A stretch of DNA of 64,000 bases from Calliopsis andreniformis. Its lineage: Eukaryota; Arthropoda; Insecta; Hymenoptera; Andrenidae. The position numbers were made by a program, and so were the translations under genes. Position 1 is the stretch's first letter, and each line of letters starts with the position of its first letter. Where the stretch lies: contig NC_135066.1 of assembly GCF_051401765.1 (NCBI RefSeq), positions 19,013,001-19,077,000 of the forward strand, written 5' to 3'. The notes beneath the pieces are model-generated. The model ran no database searches, had not been told where the DNA came from, and saw only the letters and a program-made list of their open reading frames with translations. This document shows, piece by piece, positions 1 to 12,028 of the stretch.

Positions 1-129
1 ATTGCGATTCATGTATGCAATTTGCGTTGGACGATTTTTTCGTATAGTGATTCCTGAATCATCATTCACATCTATGTTTTTCCTTGTTTTCCCAATTACA
101 AACAACAGAGACAAACATGTGATAGACAT

Positions 130-660
130 AAAATCGCGCGTCAAAATTTAAAATATTGCTTGATTTTTGAAGATCTTACAATAATTTTAAAAAGAAATAT
201 TTCGAGCAAAAGTTAGTCAGCTTCAAATGGACTACGAATTGCGATATTAAAAATTTCCAAAAAACGGTTTTTTCGAGAAAAACCGATTTGACCTTGAGCT
301 TTTTAAAGATAGAATCGTATATGTTAAACAATAGAATAAAGAAACGACGAAACTTTAATATTCTAAGGTTTAATCGAACTATATTTTTTTAAATTATAGC
401 GGGGAAATATAACAATTATTTTCTCATTTGAAAACACTCTCTGACTGATGTATGTGGAATGTCTTCGTTTCTTTTCTTTCTTTTCCCTCTCGGCCTTTCC
501 TGTTTCGCTATATTCCGCTATATTCCGCTCGCTTTTAGGACACCTGCAGATCATCTTCGTCACAATTCAATTTTGATGACGTTACTAAAATTGTCATCGT
601 TATCATATATTTTTGAATTCATATTCTTGTACCTGATGTCAAGACGAATTTAACGACTTA
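130..660. repeat. degenerate copy of the TACAGGGTG fold-back family
   Basis: Two blocks (about 165-255 and 555-650) resemble the interior of the element at 14849-15292: a block with CAAAAGTTA followed by an AATTG-rich segment, and a later block reading like ACCTGATGTCAAGACGAATT. No terminal motifs are recognisable, so this is an eroded copy. The first 30 bases of the window also resemble the repeat seen near 8405-8450 and 59925-60060. Confidence 0.35.
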
Positions 661-1314
661 CTATAGCATGCTCTTGAAGTAATCTTCCGTGATTACTAGC
701 TATTAAACAGTAATTTTTTGTAGATCGAAATACATGTTTAAAATGGTAACCTCAACAGAAAAAATTAACATTATCATTTATTTTTTCAATGGTAAAAAAT
801 TTGTTCACCAACATGATACATTTAAATTACAAAAGATGTTGTAAATATAATCCATAACACAAAATTCGTATCGCGAATTTGTATCTCACGATAATCGCCC
901 TGTGTTACATCTGTGTACGCTCAGTATAGCCTTGTTCAAATTAGTCAAGTTACTTGAATTCGAACGGTTTGAACGCAAGTGATTTGAGGTAACTTGACCA
1001 ATATGGACGTGTTGCTTTACTTAACATAAAACGTTCCTTTAAGTTTCCATTTCGTCGAGGTACGTTCAAATCAGTCAAGTTACTTGAACTCAACAAAAAC
1101 ACGCTCTCGTTTAGGGAGAACAATTTGCAAGTATCGATTAAAACATATGCTCGCCCGTTTTGGTACAATCGAAGAGGCAACGTCACAGTGTGATCTTCCG
1201 CTCGAACGAGGTGGAGGCATGTCCTACGTTTTCGTCGCTTCTCTTTATGACGAGAGTATCAGTCAACACTTGGTCTTTTCTGGTTTAAATAGAATGATAT
1301 ATTTGAACGAGTAA

Positions 1315-2350
1315 CGTACAGAGGCTTGTTCGCACTTTTATACACGGGTTGGTCCACGACACGTGGTCGCGAGTGAGGTACTCGTTATTCGCTACGGCGT
1401 GCGCGTTACACAGGTGTTTCGAATTGCCACGGAGCTGAAACACACATTGTCGGCACGTTAGATAACCGTTCGCGTGACCGCGGGTACGATTGCTTGCAGC
1501 CCGTAGGCCGAAAGTATTTCTGTTCGCGAAAACTGTTCGTTATACTGACCTTGCACGTGGTCGCTGACTCGACTTGCGTCGCAGTCAGCAGGCCAAAGAT
1601 AATCCGTATGCCACACAGTCTGGCCTTGTCGGCGTCCAGCATAAGAAGGACGAAATCGCTACTCGCTACAGGATTTCGCTACGCGACGCTTCCCTATTAT
1701 GCCCCTGATTGGCTCATGTGTGTCGAGTGATCTCGTGACCAATAAGTTACGACGACAAATCGATATCCCACGATGATTGGCACGATCCCACCTGGGGCTC
1801 TTCTTACGGCGATAATCCCGAGACGTAGAGCTTCCAAAGCCCGTGGGTTCTTTTCGCCACCAACTGCCAACAATGTGACGCCGATGGCTTCTCCGTTAGA
1901 TACTTCTTTCCCGGAATGCGGAGCGAAGTGGCCCACCTCGCGTGACGTCGGCTGATTTCCATGAGTCGATGCGTCCCCGTGTAACCGTGGTGCAGCCCTC
2001 TCATCGAACGTTCTCCCTGAGTCGGCTGATGGACTACGACAGCTTCACCCATCCTCGAGGCATCGTTTCACTCGTCGGGCGGAGTGATCCTCGAGCGGTT
2101 GGCACCTGAGCCGCTCTCCAAAGCCGAAGATCCGCGGCAAGATAACCTCTACTGGTTCTGATGCTGGACAGCCAACTGTTTCCTACCAATGTCGTCGTCG
2201 TGATCACTGAGATATCCATTGTCGTTTGACGCGCGCTTGTACATAAAATTATGTGTTAGTATCGTATTAGACTGTTGATGGTGTGCACTAAAGGCCGCTA
2301 CGGTCCCAGGAAAGGTTCGGCTTTGTGACGTGCACTGGTGCCACATCACA
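1315..2350. other. GC-rich island, no gene recognised
   Basis: This block of about 1 kb is much richer in G+C and CpG than its surroundings. It contains a possible TATA motif (TTTTATACACGGG near 1335). Short open frames occur on both strands, but none resembles a known domain. Just beyond it, and again at about 2655, are sequences that read as splice donors on the minus strand (ACAG followed by GTATGT and by GTAAGT). It may be a promoter, a first exon of an unseen minus-strand gene, or an old LTR. It is flanked by a GTAC tetranucleotide on both sides, which may be chance. Confidence 0.3.
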
Positions 2351-3830
2351 GTACATACCTGTTTTCAAATATCAAATTCCAAATTCACATACTTATTTTT
2401 CAATATCATATAAATTCTGTCCTTGTTGCACACTAAAATATCCCGTAAATACATACAGATACACAAACTAGTGATAATATACAATATGTTTTTTAATTCC
2501 AAGATGACTGCAACATCTTGCTTTTGATTATTTAGTTTATCTAATACTCGACCAATAGAAGTGGATTTAACTAAAAAACAAACACATTACCTTTGACATT
2601 GTAATTGCGGCATGAGAATTTAGTTATATTATTTTAGAAAGTTTGTTGTTATACTTACCTGTTTTCAAAGTCCGGATATTTAACTGAAGCTTCTACTTTG
2701 ACTATCAATAAACAGAAAAACTAGTGAGCCAGTAAATAATGCCCGAATATATCAAACTACAAAATAAATTAACAAACTGGACTAAAAACATATAAAGTAT
2801 TTTATTACTTCCGTCCGAAATACAGAGTCAGAAACAGAAAATCCAGACCTCTATAACCTGTCAAATATTACACACGGTAAACGAAAGTCACACCACATTC
2901 AGTATGATCACAACAATTTCAGAAGAAACTTATAATCTATACGGGAATACTAACAATAACATTAATAGTTTATAACAATTTTTATTTACGTAAGTCCAAT
3001 AAAAATGCACTTATTAACAAGTTTCGTGGTATTATATATACTTGGCGCGAATCTCTGCCGAAACTCTTGAAATGTTACCAATCACTTCAACTGATCAATG
3101 CCGCCACACTCTCCAATTAATTTAGAACTACATAAATCGTATTTGGCATCTTCCTTCGTTCGCGCAAATTTAATTAATTCTATCTTCCTCCCTCTAACAC
3201 AATTAGTAACCTAATCCTCATAGACATCTTATTAGATTTTGACCAGACATTTGCCGGCACATGGACCGCTTCATACGCTATTTTTTGATAATGCATGCAC
3301 TAATTCACTAGCATTTGCATTAATAAGTAGGTGAAGGTTCATCGAGTTATAATTAATCAATTTCCATGAAAAAAGACATCTTCTAAGATGCTTTCAAAAA
3401 GCTCAAAGTTTCAACATCCTTATTTTTATTCTTTCCTGTACACAGTACTCCTGGGATATAGGCTCGCTAGATTTTGCGCGATAAATGCACGTCGCTATCC
3501 CCACCACCGGGGGAATGGGGGACTCCTCGGAATCAATGAAGCGTAAAATGTGACACAATTTGGCTGATGCTATATTCCCTTGTAAACAGTCATTAAGGAG
3601 ATATTTAAAGGCCAAGACTAAAAATAAAAGGTTAAAGATTTTAATTTCTCGTTTTATTGTTTATAAAAATATTTGTATTATATTACTGTGGTCTTTCTGA
3701 CGAAAATAAGATCAAACACGAAATAATTCGAATAATTTTCAAGTGAGTATTTTAACAACTTTCATTTTCTGTCATTATCGGTCCTAGTAAAATACAAAAA
3801 ATAGTTTTATGATCTTGTGAGTAACTAATA
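2351..3830. other. AT-rich stretch without recognisable genes
   Basis: I see no supported coding region or repeat boundary here. A small minus-strand open frame at 3403-3615 has no recognisable motif. Confidence 0.4.
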
Positions 3831-3832
3831 TA

Positions 3833-4040
3833 TAATAAACCGATGCTAAATGCATACGAACCGAGGCTCCAGTAACGAGCCTGTTGCATGAGAAAGAGCG
3901 AGAGGGAATAAGAAAGAAAGAATAAGCCGACGCTAAATGCACGCGGTCCAAGGCCTGAGCAATGAACTTATGCTGTGAGAAAAAGTGAGAGCAAATGAGG
4001 AAAAAGGAATAAACCAATGTTAAACGTATGTAGTTCGAGC
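3833..4040 (+). repeat. tandem repeat of about 87 bp, dispersed family
   Basis: Two full units (3833-3920 and 3921-4007) and a partial third (from 4008) share the frame AATAAACCGATGCTAAATGC, then GAGGCT, an ACGAGC-like block and a GAGAAAGAG-like block. The same unit recurs at 59068-59135, in four copies at 60949-61294, and inverted at about 61210-61294, so this is a dispersed repeat, not a local duplication. It lies just upstream of the LINE remnant and may be part of its 5' flank. Confidence 0.7.
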
Positions 4041-4311
4041 TTAATCGATAGATCAGACAACAGACGACTAATCATTTTGTACATTAGAGTCAGATCGGAA
4101 CGTTCATATTGTTCGTATGTCCGTTATCGCGAGAAACAAGATCAACATAATACAAGTGCATTGACACAGTGGTGTAATAAACAGCGGTGCGTGTTAAAAC
4201 CAGTGCTAATAGGATAATTCCCCTCTAATATCTTTAAACTTAATAACATAACAGATCAAGGACAACAGAAGAGGAACTACAAAAAAGACAAACCAACAAT
4301 CACCAAAGAAA

Positions 4312-4866
4312 ATGGAAGACGTCATCATTCAAGACGTCTCAGCAAGAAAAAGATTCGATATACTCATGGAATGTTTCGAAACCGATAACAAAACAACATA
4401 TAAACAATACATAGGGAAAACAAATTACAAATATCAAAAAACCACAAATCAAGAAGTAGAACCAACATCTAACACTTCTTCACGAGAGAACCACTCTAAA
4501 CAAATTAATCAAAACCCACCTCCAATCTATCTAAATTCAGCTAGATCATCCAACATAAAAGACTTCACAAATTCCATAAAGGCCATAGTAGGAGAAAAGT
4601 ACAAAATCAAAACCATACATTTAATGTTATAGATGCCAAGCATTCGGTCACTTTGCCAAAAACTGTAACAAATCCCTAAACTGCCTAAAATGTGCCCGAA
4701 CCATGTTACAGAAGACTGTGTACAAACACCAGATACACCTGTAATTTGTTTCAATGGCAAAGAAAACCATCCTAAAAATTATAATCAACGTTCTTCTCTA
4801 ATTAACTACATGAAGAAAAAAGATAAAATACTAGAAGCACTACGTAGCATCTATCTACAAAATTAA
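4312..4866 (+). pseudogene. LINE ORF1 (gag-like) remnant
   Basis: An ATG-initiated frame (4312-4632, 106 codons) includes the NPPPIYLN motif that also precedes the RNA-binding region of the related ORF1 at 19.4 kb. The frame then breaks, and a CCHC zinc knuckle (CYRCQAFGHFAKNC, from 4625) appears in another frame, followed by a C-terminal segment ending at about 4866. About 110 residues between the PPPIY motif and the knuckle, present in the other copy, are missing here, which suggests an internal deletion. Such proteins bind LINE RNA in the cytoplasm and help bring it to chromosomal targets. This copy cannot make a complete product. Confidence 0.75.
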
Positions 4867-5002
4867 CACAAATATAAAATGACCAATTTCCTAACCTCTC
4901 CAAGAAATAATTTAGTAACCATATTACATTTACACTCACAACCCAACTGCCTTTCTTCACATACTCACAAGCAATAACACATAAAACCACCAACCAAAAA
5001 AA

Positions 5003-7098
5003 GTATGCGTTTGGAACTCTGTAAGCATTAACAATAAAATTTATGAATTAACATTATTTTTAGAAACACATCTAATTGAAGCTATGTTAATTTCACAGAC
5101 ATGGCTCAAAATACAGACTTCTGTAAAATTAGGAAGTACGAAGTCACAAGGAAAGATACAACAAATCTGTTGAGAATAGAGTCTAAAGTGTCTGCTGGAA
5201 TGGATGTGCGAATGAGTGCGAGTGCGTATATGTGCTGTGTGAGTCGATCGGGGTTTTAGAATCATCTGAGTGTGTTGAGTACGTGTCTAGTTAGAAGTGT
5301 GAAGTATATAGAGTGTAATTATTAAACCATTAAACTCGAGCCGTGAACGTATTCATTATGATAACCCTTAATTATAGTCTAAGAAACAATTCAACAAAAT
5401 CAAACAAGAGGAGGAGTTGCAATAATCCTACATAAAAATTTCAAATACAAACATACATCACAATCCAATACAGGACCAACAGAATCTACATTCATCAAAT
5501 TAGACACAACTTAATTAATCACAACACCGCAAACATAATAGGCGGTGACTTTAACGCTCAACACACCCTTCAGAAGAATAGAACCAATAATACACCTGGC
5601 AGAATGATGTACAATCATATGCAAAGCAATATTTATCACATTCTACACAGCCACACCCATCAATCTTCAAGAAAACTATCTACTAACATCGACTTCATCA
5701 TCACCAACATCTCATCCTCTACACGCAATAAAACAATCAATGTACTCTCTTCAAATCATTTACCAGTAATCACTGAAATCTCAAACAATAACGCTACTTT
5801 CACAAACTATACCATCAAAAACATAAACTGGGAACAGTATAAAGTACACTGTTCATAGTATAAAATTAACAACAACATAACATCTAAACAACAAATCAAT
5901 CAAGAAATCAATAGACCAATAAAAATACTAAACACAGCAGTACCCAAATCCACAACCACCAGCAAAGCCTACATCAAAACAATAATCCCAGACATGGAAC
6001 TTATCAACTTCTGCAAATCCAGAAATAAATTGAGGAGAAAGTACCAAAAAAAAAACAGGACACCCAACATTCAAGTACATTAGAAACTTCATAAATAAAT
6101 TAACTAAAAACAAAATTATACAATTAAACAAGAAAGCTGGAAAGACAAACTTGAATCAATTAGCAAAAACAAAACAAATCAAGGAACCTGGAAAATCTAC
6201 AAAGCAATCATAAGAAAACAACACACAAGACCATCTGTAAGTTAGAATCATCGTATAGCTTATACAGATAATGAAAAAGCAAATGCTCTTGCAACGCAAT
6301 TTACCAACATCCATAATACAACTATCAACAAAACTTCCCCAAACGATTAACAAGCACAGTCAACAACCATCTTAATCAAAAATAATAAAACAACTCACAA
6401 CCACATATTCCTATCATCTTATAACATTTATCAAACTATCGCAAAACTCAAAAACAATAAAGTACCAGGCCCAGATCATATTACAGTCACTCAACTAAAA
6501 ATGGTACCGAAAAAGATTATAGTACAATTATACCATATCTACAAAGCCTCCATTCAACTTTCATACTTCCCGAAATCTTAGAAACATGCAGAAATTATAC
6601 CTTTTCAAAAGTTTAATAAAGACTCCAAAATATCCTCAAACTATAAATCTATCGGTCTTCTAAGCTTACTAGGAAAAATTTTAGAAAAAGTTCTTCTGGT
6701 AGAAATACAAAACTATCTTGAAAAATTAAAAATTATAATAAATGAACAATTCGGCTTCAAATCAAATCACTTTACAATACAACAAATACTAAGATTAACT
6801 GAATTTATTACACTAGAAATGAATAAAAACAGAGTACTAACAGCAGCATTTCTGGATTTAAACAAAGCATTTAACACAGTCTGGCATGAAGGTCTCATAC
6901 TAAAAATGTATGAACTAAAATTCTCAGCATACTTAACAAAAATCATTGCCAACTATCTCACCAATAGAGCGTTTGAAGGAACAATAGGATAAAAAAGCTC
7001 GGTCAAACAACAAATAACCGCAGGAGTCCCACAAGGATCAGTACTAGGACCCACACTATTTAACATATATATCAATAATATTCCAAAACGTACACAGA
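5003..7098 (+). pseudogene. LINE ORF2 (endonuclease-reverse transcriptase) remnant
   Basis: The endonuclease begins near 5003 and shows LFLETHLIEAMLISQTWL, the counterpart of the SETWL region. It resumes after the solo LTR with RGGVAI, GGDFNAQHTL (from about 5541) and SSNHLPVI, all hallmarks of the apurinic-type LINE endonuclease. The reverse transcriptase follows at about 6410-7098 with KVPGPDHIT, LLSLLGKILEKV, EQFGFKSNH, LDLNKAFNTVWH and [18 protein letters not shown]. The sequence leaves the LINE right after the segment preceding YADD. Several in-frame stops and shifts are present, so it is non-functional. Confidence 0.85.
5168..5396 (+). mobile_element. solo LTR, Ty1/copia-like, with 5-bp target duplication
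   Basis: This 229-bp block begins TGTTGAGAAT and ends AATTCAACA, so the ends form the 6-bp inverted repeat TGTTGA/TCAACA. It is flanked by AAATC at 5163-5167 and at 5397-5401. Removing the block and one AAATC joins the LINE endonuclease in frame. The 5-bp duplication and TGTTGA-type ends fit Ty1/copia best. ATTAAA motifs near 5321 and 5330 may be its polyadenylation signals, giving plus orientation. No internal region remains, so it is a product of LTR-LTR recombination. Confidence 0.88.
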
Positions 7099-8300
7099 CT
7101 GTTGGGATACTAAGGTATGAGGAAGAAGACGCGCAGCAGTTCACACCATATGTGTTCATATTTTTTTACATAGCGTCCATTTTGATCTTGGTCACATTAA
7201 AGCTGATTGAAGCGTCGAATTAACATCGGTTTTCGTCAGCCAATAGTAAGAGTTATTTGTGTAATTGTGCATACCAAGAACGTAGTCGATCACTGTGGAA
7301 GCATAAAAATTAAAGGTTCCGGAATTGATTTCTTCCAGTGAGTATTATATTATTCTGAAATTGTGCAAAACATGTTTTATGTTAAACTTTACTTGAAGCC
7401 TAATTTCTTACATTGAAAAACTTTTAGATTTTCGCTAAATGAATCACAGTTATGGTAAACATGATGAATGACAGCAGTGAACAGAAAAGACTGGCTATTA
7501 ATTGCATAAAGTACAATTTGTGCAAAACATTTTAAATTTACCAATTTTTATAATACTCCAGGAGCGAAAGTGGACTAGTCAGTGAAACTAGAAAGTGAAA
7601 AAGTAAAATACAATCCGTTCAGAAAATTTATCTAAGGATACACACCACAGAACTTAACTTACTCTTGCTCTCGGTTGTCTCCCTTAAGGGAACAAAATGA
7701 ATGAAAACTCAGGACCTCAGAATACAAAAGGTCAGATTCTGCCACAGATAAATGTAATTTCAATAATAATCTTTATTGATATATATAATATATGTATATT
7801 ATAAATATGTTATATGTACAAATGTATCAAACAGTATTTATTGAATGTATGGTTACAGCAGGTCTGCATGCTTCAACATCAAAAGGAAGTTGGTGACTGA
7901 ATAATGAATTTCGGAATGATGAAAATATTTCAGATTAATATTATGATTCGTAGTAATTGTAAAATTTTGCATTATTTTTATTGTATTGTACATACATGTA
8001 TTGTTATTTGCATTCAAGAGAAATCAATTTATTTTTTTTAGTATAACAAATGATATTATTAATAAATATAATTTTCATCCAATATTTTACAAGGTTATAA
8101 AAAATTGACTTTCAGTATAAATACATATTTCAATGGACATTCAAATTTGAGCAAACATGTGAATGTCAAGGAAGCTATCGAAGATGTAGGTTTTGTTTGA
8201 AAAATTTATAGCCAAATAACCAACATATATTCCTTTTGCGACGCCATTTTTATTTTTGTATGGCAGCTTTAATTCAAGTTATTCTGTAATTTAAACTACC
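7099..8300. other. AT-rich stretch without recognisable genes
   Basis: Sequence after the truncated LINE end shows no domain I can identify. The junction starts TGTTGGGATAC at about 7100, which could be the edge of another insertion, but I found no matching far end. Confidence 0.4.
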
Positions 8301-8624
8301 TAAATTCAAGTAACTTGACTTATATGAACATAAACTTGACTTCAAACTACATAGTTACAAATAGCATGAATTCAAGTAACTTAACTAATCTGAACCAGGT
8401 TTATCTATCATACATGAATTGCGATTCACGAATCTCTACACCGTGTAAAAGAACCTAAGCGTTTAAAGAAACCAATGACTCTCCAATAGCTACAAACAAC
8501 TGTGGTGGAATTCTATGACTCCTAAACGTTATTTTTTATTTTTATTTTATTCTGTTGTCTACGACTATATTTTTTTTTCTCCACCAGCAGCCGAATATCA
8601 TATAAAATGTAAAATATTCGTTTG

Positions 8625-9140
8625 TGTGATAAAGGACCCCGCAGAGTTTACATGGGGATTTTGGAGACTAGTGAATGTGTCTGATTTTCACATATATTGT
8701 AGATTATGATGTGCCATTCAAGAAATGTATAGGCACTTAGGGTCATTGATAAAGGATTAGCGAGATACAGCCTTCCAAAGCACTGTATATCGCTAGTAAG
8801 TTAGCAGTGGGAAGGTCTGCCTTGTACCTGACTTAGAGACCAATGTATTCAAACATTCGGACTTCGCGAGCTTTCGCTCTCCGACGTTTAATACATATAA
8901 ACAACAAAAAGAAAATATTCTATGCATATATATTCATCATCCGTCTGCTTAATCGAGTTCCGTGTAGACTAGCTTATTTCACTTCGATTGGAAGGCTGTA
9001 TTTCACTAACCCTTTATCAGCGACCGTAAGTGCCTATACATTTCTTGTAGGGGACATCATAATCTACACTATATGTGAAAATCGGCCAAATTCACCGGTC
9101 TCCAAAATTTCCATATAAACTCTGCGGGGTCCTTTACTCC
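8625..9140. repeat. fold-back element with arms of about 155 bp
   Basis: The left arm (8625-8778) and right arm (8988-9140) are imperfect inverted copies. Both contain AAAGGACCCCGCAGAGTTTA or its complement, a CACATATA block, a TGTATAGGCACTTA block and CAGCCTTCCAA or its complement. The 209-bp spacer has no recognisable coding content. The structure is that of a long-armed MITE or fold-back element. A weak open frame at 8843-9118 is explained by the arm. Confidence 0.85.
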
Positions 9141-10800
9141 TGTGGTCTCATATGTGTTCTCAGAGATAAGGTCGAGGTAAAATGACAAAGTATTTGCGAG
9201 GTAAACATGAGTATACTATCAAAGTTACATCGGGATAACATCAGGTTTTTGAATTCTCCAAAAAGTTTCATAAAAAATTTCATTATTAACTCATTATTTT
9301 AGACAGTTATATTAAGAAAAACGAAAAGAATTTTATAAGTTCATTTCAACTTTTCAGATGTATTATGTATGTACATATTCAATCGATCGAAAACATTACT
9401 TCTTGCATACACCATTGTGTTTTGTATTTACACAAAATGTCATTAGTAACAAAATTTCCAAAATTCAAAACTGTTTTGTAAATGAAAGCAGTTTTAAAAT
9501 GGACAAGACAAATTTAATGGTTAATAATAGTTTATTATAATAATTTATATTTATTCAAATGAGTCATTCATTATGGTATTACTGATGATTTTATAATACC
9601 CACCAAACCGAGAAACAATATGTATATTAAAAGGAAGTAAAAAAAAGAATAATACGCAGTTACGTAAATATTAAGAACTCAAGAAAATGCACCCCATAAA
9701 AGATTATAGTGTTAAAAAGTTAAAACAAAGTATGGAGTAGTTACGAATATTGGACTAATGAAAGAATAAAGGACACGTAACTAAAATTAAAAATATTGTA
9801 GATGATATAATGACTTACACATTATGTCCACATGTAATTAGGACACTAATTATAAACACAAAATAATTAGAGCATTAGAATAGAAGAGACTACTGTGGTG
9901 TATGTTTTCCTTATATCTGCTTCTACAACTTTCACATTCATCTTGTGTTTAGTTTTCTTCATTCTCAGTATGAAGTAAACAATACCTTAAAAATTTGAAT
10001 ATGTGAATTTAATAGTTCAACATGAATAAATTTGTAAGTTACTGTAAATGCTAAATATTTAGACATTTGTAAAAAAAGTAAAGTCGAAAAATTTTGAGAA
10101 CTATATTTTAACAAAGATAATTGTAAAAAAATATAAAAATATTTGTAAAAAAAATAATTTTTCTCTCTGTTTTAGGCTTGACCGATGACGAAATAACGCG
10201 TATTTTCCAACGAATCTAGTCTCTATGGAAAAACAGGGCAGCGCGTTTGATAAAACCCACCGCATCTTTAATGCAAGTTAATTTATGTATATTAAGAAAA
10301 TTTTTAATTTGATGTTCTTGATATGTGTACATGTATACAGATTGTAATCGTTCTTTCGGTGATTCGTGACTCTTGTCTATATGAACGTGTTTGAAGTATG
10401 ACTTAAGTTTCTTGGAAAGGTTATTCATTGACACAAATGATTCTAAACTGTTAATTGAATAATTGTACTTATTCCTGATCTAATATCTGTTTGATATATT
10501 CTGTTATATTTATGGCATACTATAGATAGCAATTACTACTGATTTTGATAGAACACTTTTAATCGTTGTTTTTGTCAAATTTGAAGTACAGCTAAAATTT
10601 TTACGATTTCAAATGCGTGTGATTAAAAGTGTACTATACAATCGGAGAATATTATAGTCGCATTGGTATAAAAATTTTATTCTTTTAGCAGAAAAAAACA
10701 TTTTCCATTGCCATAATTCGTGTACTCAAAGGTTGGTGCATATGAAATACCACTTTTTCCAAATTTGTATTTGACAAAGTGATACCATTTATTAAATAAC
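9141..10800. other. AT-rich stretch without recognisable genes
   Basis: Nothing supported. A pyrimidine-rich splice-acceptor-like site at about 10160-10175 is followed by 14 open codons and then a stop, too little to call an exon. Confidence 0.4.
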
Positions 10801-10804
10801 GTCT

Positions 10805-11630
10805 AGTGGCAGGACCGATACCAACATCGATTCTATTAAAGCCAGTTTATAAATTTCGATTCAGTATTGATATATACCAAATACGCGAGTACATACAGAA
10901 AAGAATTGATACTTCATCAATACTTGCACAAAAGTATCGATACCAGTTTGATACTTCCACGAAAATATTGATACCTTTCGAGGATATCAATACTTGTTTC
11001 ATACTTTAATGTTATAAAAGGCAATTATAGGTAATGTCAAAGGTGATTTGTTTATTGCTAGATAATGCATTATATGGGAGCGTGGTTGTAAGTAGAACGT
11101 TATTGTATTAATTAATTATTGACAATTGATGAACATGTACATACATGTACTGAGACGAAGAATTTAAGTGTTCATAGACTTATAAATAAAGAAGGGAGAT
11201 TGTCAAACATTATCCACATAACTGCATATACCAGCAATATAAATTCTTTCTATATTAACCATATTTACATTCATTTTGCATAGTTAATAAAATATAATTG
11301 CTTGTATAAAGATATTTCGATGAAGCATCAAATGAGTATGTATATCTAATTTCGTTTAACAAATGAGTGTAGCATTTAACAGATGTTAATTATTTCGTTC
11401 GATATCAAACGGGTACCGATACATTCATAAAGTATCAAACAAATTTTGATTCGATACAATATTGGTTTGGTATCAAACGAAGAAGCATCGGTATCGAACA
11501 TTGATACAAAGTACGTTTCGTTTCAATATTTACCGATACTTCCCAATGAGTACTTTAGCATCGAATTGCTTTAATATTATTAATAATATCGGTACCGATT
11601 CCACCACATATCGTTTAATTATTAATCTTT
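10805..11630. repeat. fold-back-like region saturated with GATAC/GTATC words
   Basis: The left part (about 10805-11000) and right part (about 11395-11630) are rich in the palindromic words GATACCGAT, ATCGATACC, GTATCGATAC and their complements, and the outermost segments (ending in GTGGCAGGACCGAT on the left, with a GTGGAATCGGTACCGAT complement on the right) are imperfectly inverted. Clustered short subterminal repeats are typical of DNA transposon ends, where transposase binds. The interior has no recognisable coding sequence. Confidence 0.5.
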
Positions 11631-11689
11631 AGTAGGCGCTTATTATTTGATATCAGAAACAATTGAAATATATGAATAACTCTTTTTAG

Positions 11690-12015
11690 AAGTTTGAACG
11701 TGGAAAAAGTATAGTAAAAGCTGCTGAAAATATAAATTTATCATTTACAGCAGTGTACTTAAATGTTGACACACTTCATTGTACTTTCTACAATTAACAA
11801 CCCTTTCTGAAAAAGAGACTTATGGCAAGAATGTTCTAAGACAGATTATAAAAGATAATACACGTGAAACCGTAAAAAAGATCGCATTTCAAATGATAGC
11901 AAGGTATTCTACTATTCTTTATTACTCGGTTCAAATAAAAAGCTTTAAGGGCTGAAGCAAAAAATTAAATTTACAAGGGAACATACTGAAGTGATAAGCG
12001 CCGATTTTAATCAGT
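11690..12015 (+). pseudogene. Tc1/mariner-like transposase fragment (DNA-binding part)
   Basis: The first part reads KFERGKSIVKAAENINLSF, a helix-turn-helix of the Tc1 type. After a frame change comes LSEKETYGKNVLRQIIKDN followed by TRETVKKIAFQMIA, like the second DNA-binding helix set. A further shift leads to a GLKQKIKFTREH-like segment, which precedes the catalytic domain in Tc1 relatives. The catalytic domain itself is absent. It is cut short just before the fold-back element that starts at 12029. A degraded shred, not expressed as a complete protein. Confidence 0.6.
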
Positions 12016-12028
12016 CTTCGAGAATAAG

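Larger units (their letters stand above)
4240..7098 (+). mobile_element. decayed Jockey-type LINE, 3' truncated
   Basis: Fragments of a gag-like ORF1 with a zinc knuckle, an endonuclease and a reverse transcriptase follow in the order expected for a Jockey-clade non-LTR retrotransposon. They are clearly related to the better copy at 19.4-23.4 kb. Many stops and frame changes show age. The element stops abruptly at about 7098, before the catalytic YADD box of the reverse transcriptase, so the 3' part is lost. A solo LTR interrupts the endonuclease at 5168-5396. Confidence 0.85.
930..8399. mobile_element. 7.47-kb TIR-bracketed composite element, class unknown
   Basis: The two ends are inverted copies of one another over about 32 bp with three mismatches (930-961 and 8368-8399), starting CCTKGTTCARATTAGT and running into AAGTTACTTGAATTC. 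A second inverted pair of the same motif lies further in (about 1062-1090 and 8304-8333), and another TAACTTGAC copy is at 989-999. The flanks on both sides (860-905 and 8401-8450) match the two halves of a repeat seen at 59925-60060, as expected if the element landed in a copy of that repeat. No transposase is recognisable inside; the only coding remains are of a LINE. It could instead be two related MITEs in opposite orientation. Confidence 0.5.

Noticed and set aside
1690..2220. GC-rich part considered as rRNA or a host exon
   Set aside because: No stretch matches conserved rRNA cores I know, and open frames on both strands are short and motif-free.
8843..9118. 91-codon frame on the plus strand
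   Set aside because: It overlaps the right arm of an inverted repeat and shows no domain.
10160..10225. Possible exon reading GLTDDEITRIFQRI after a pyrimidine tract
   Set aside because: Only 14 codons before a stop and no other exon nearby. The similarity to known motifs is too short.
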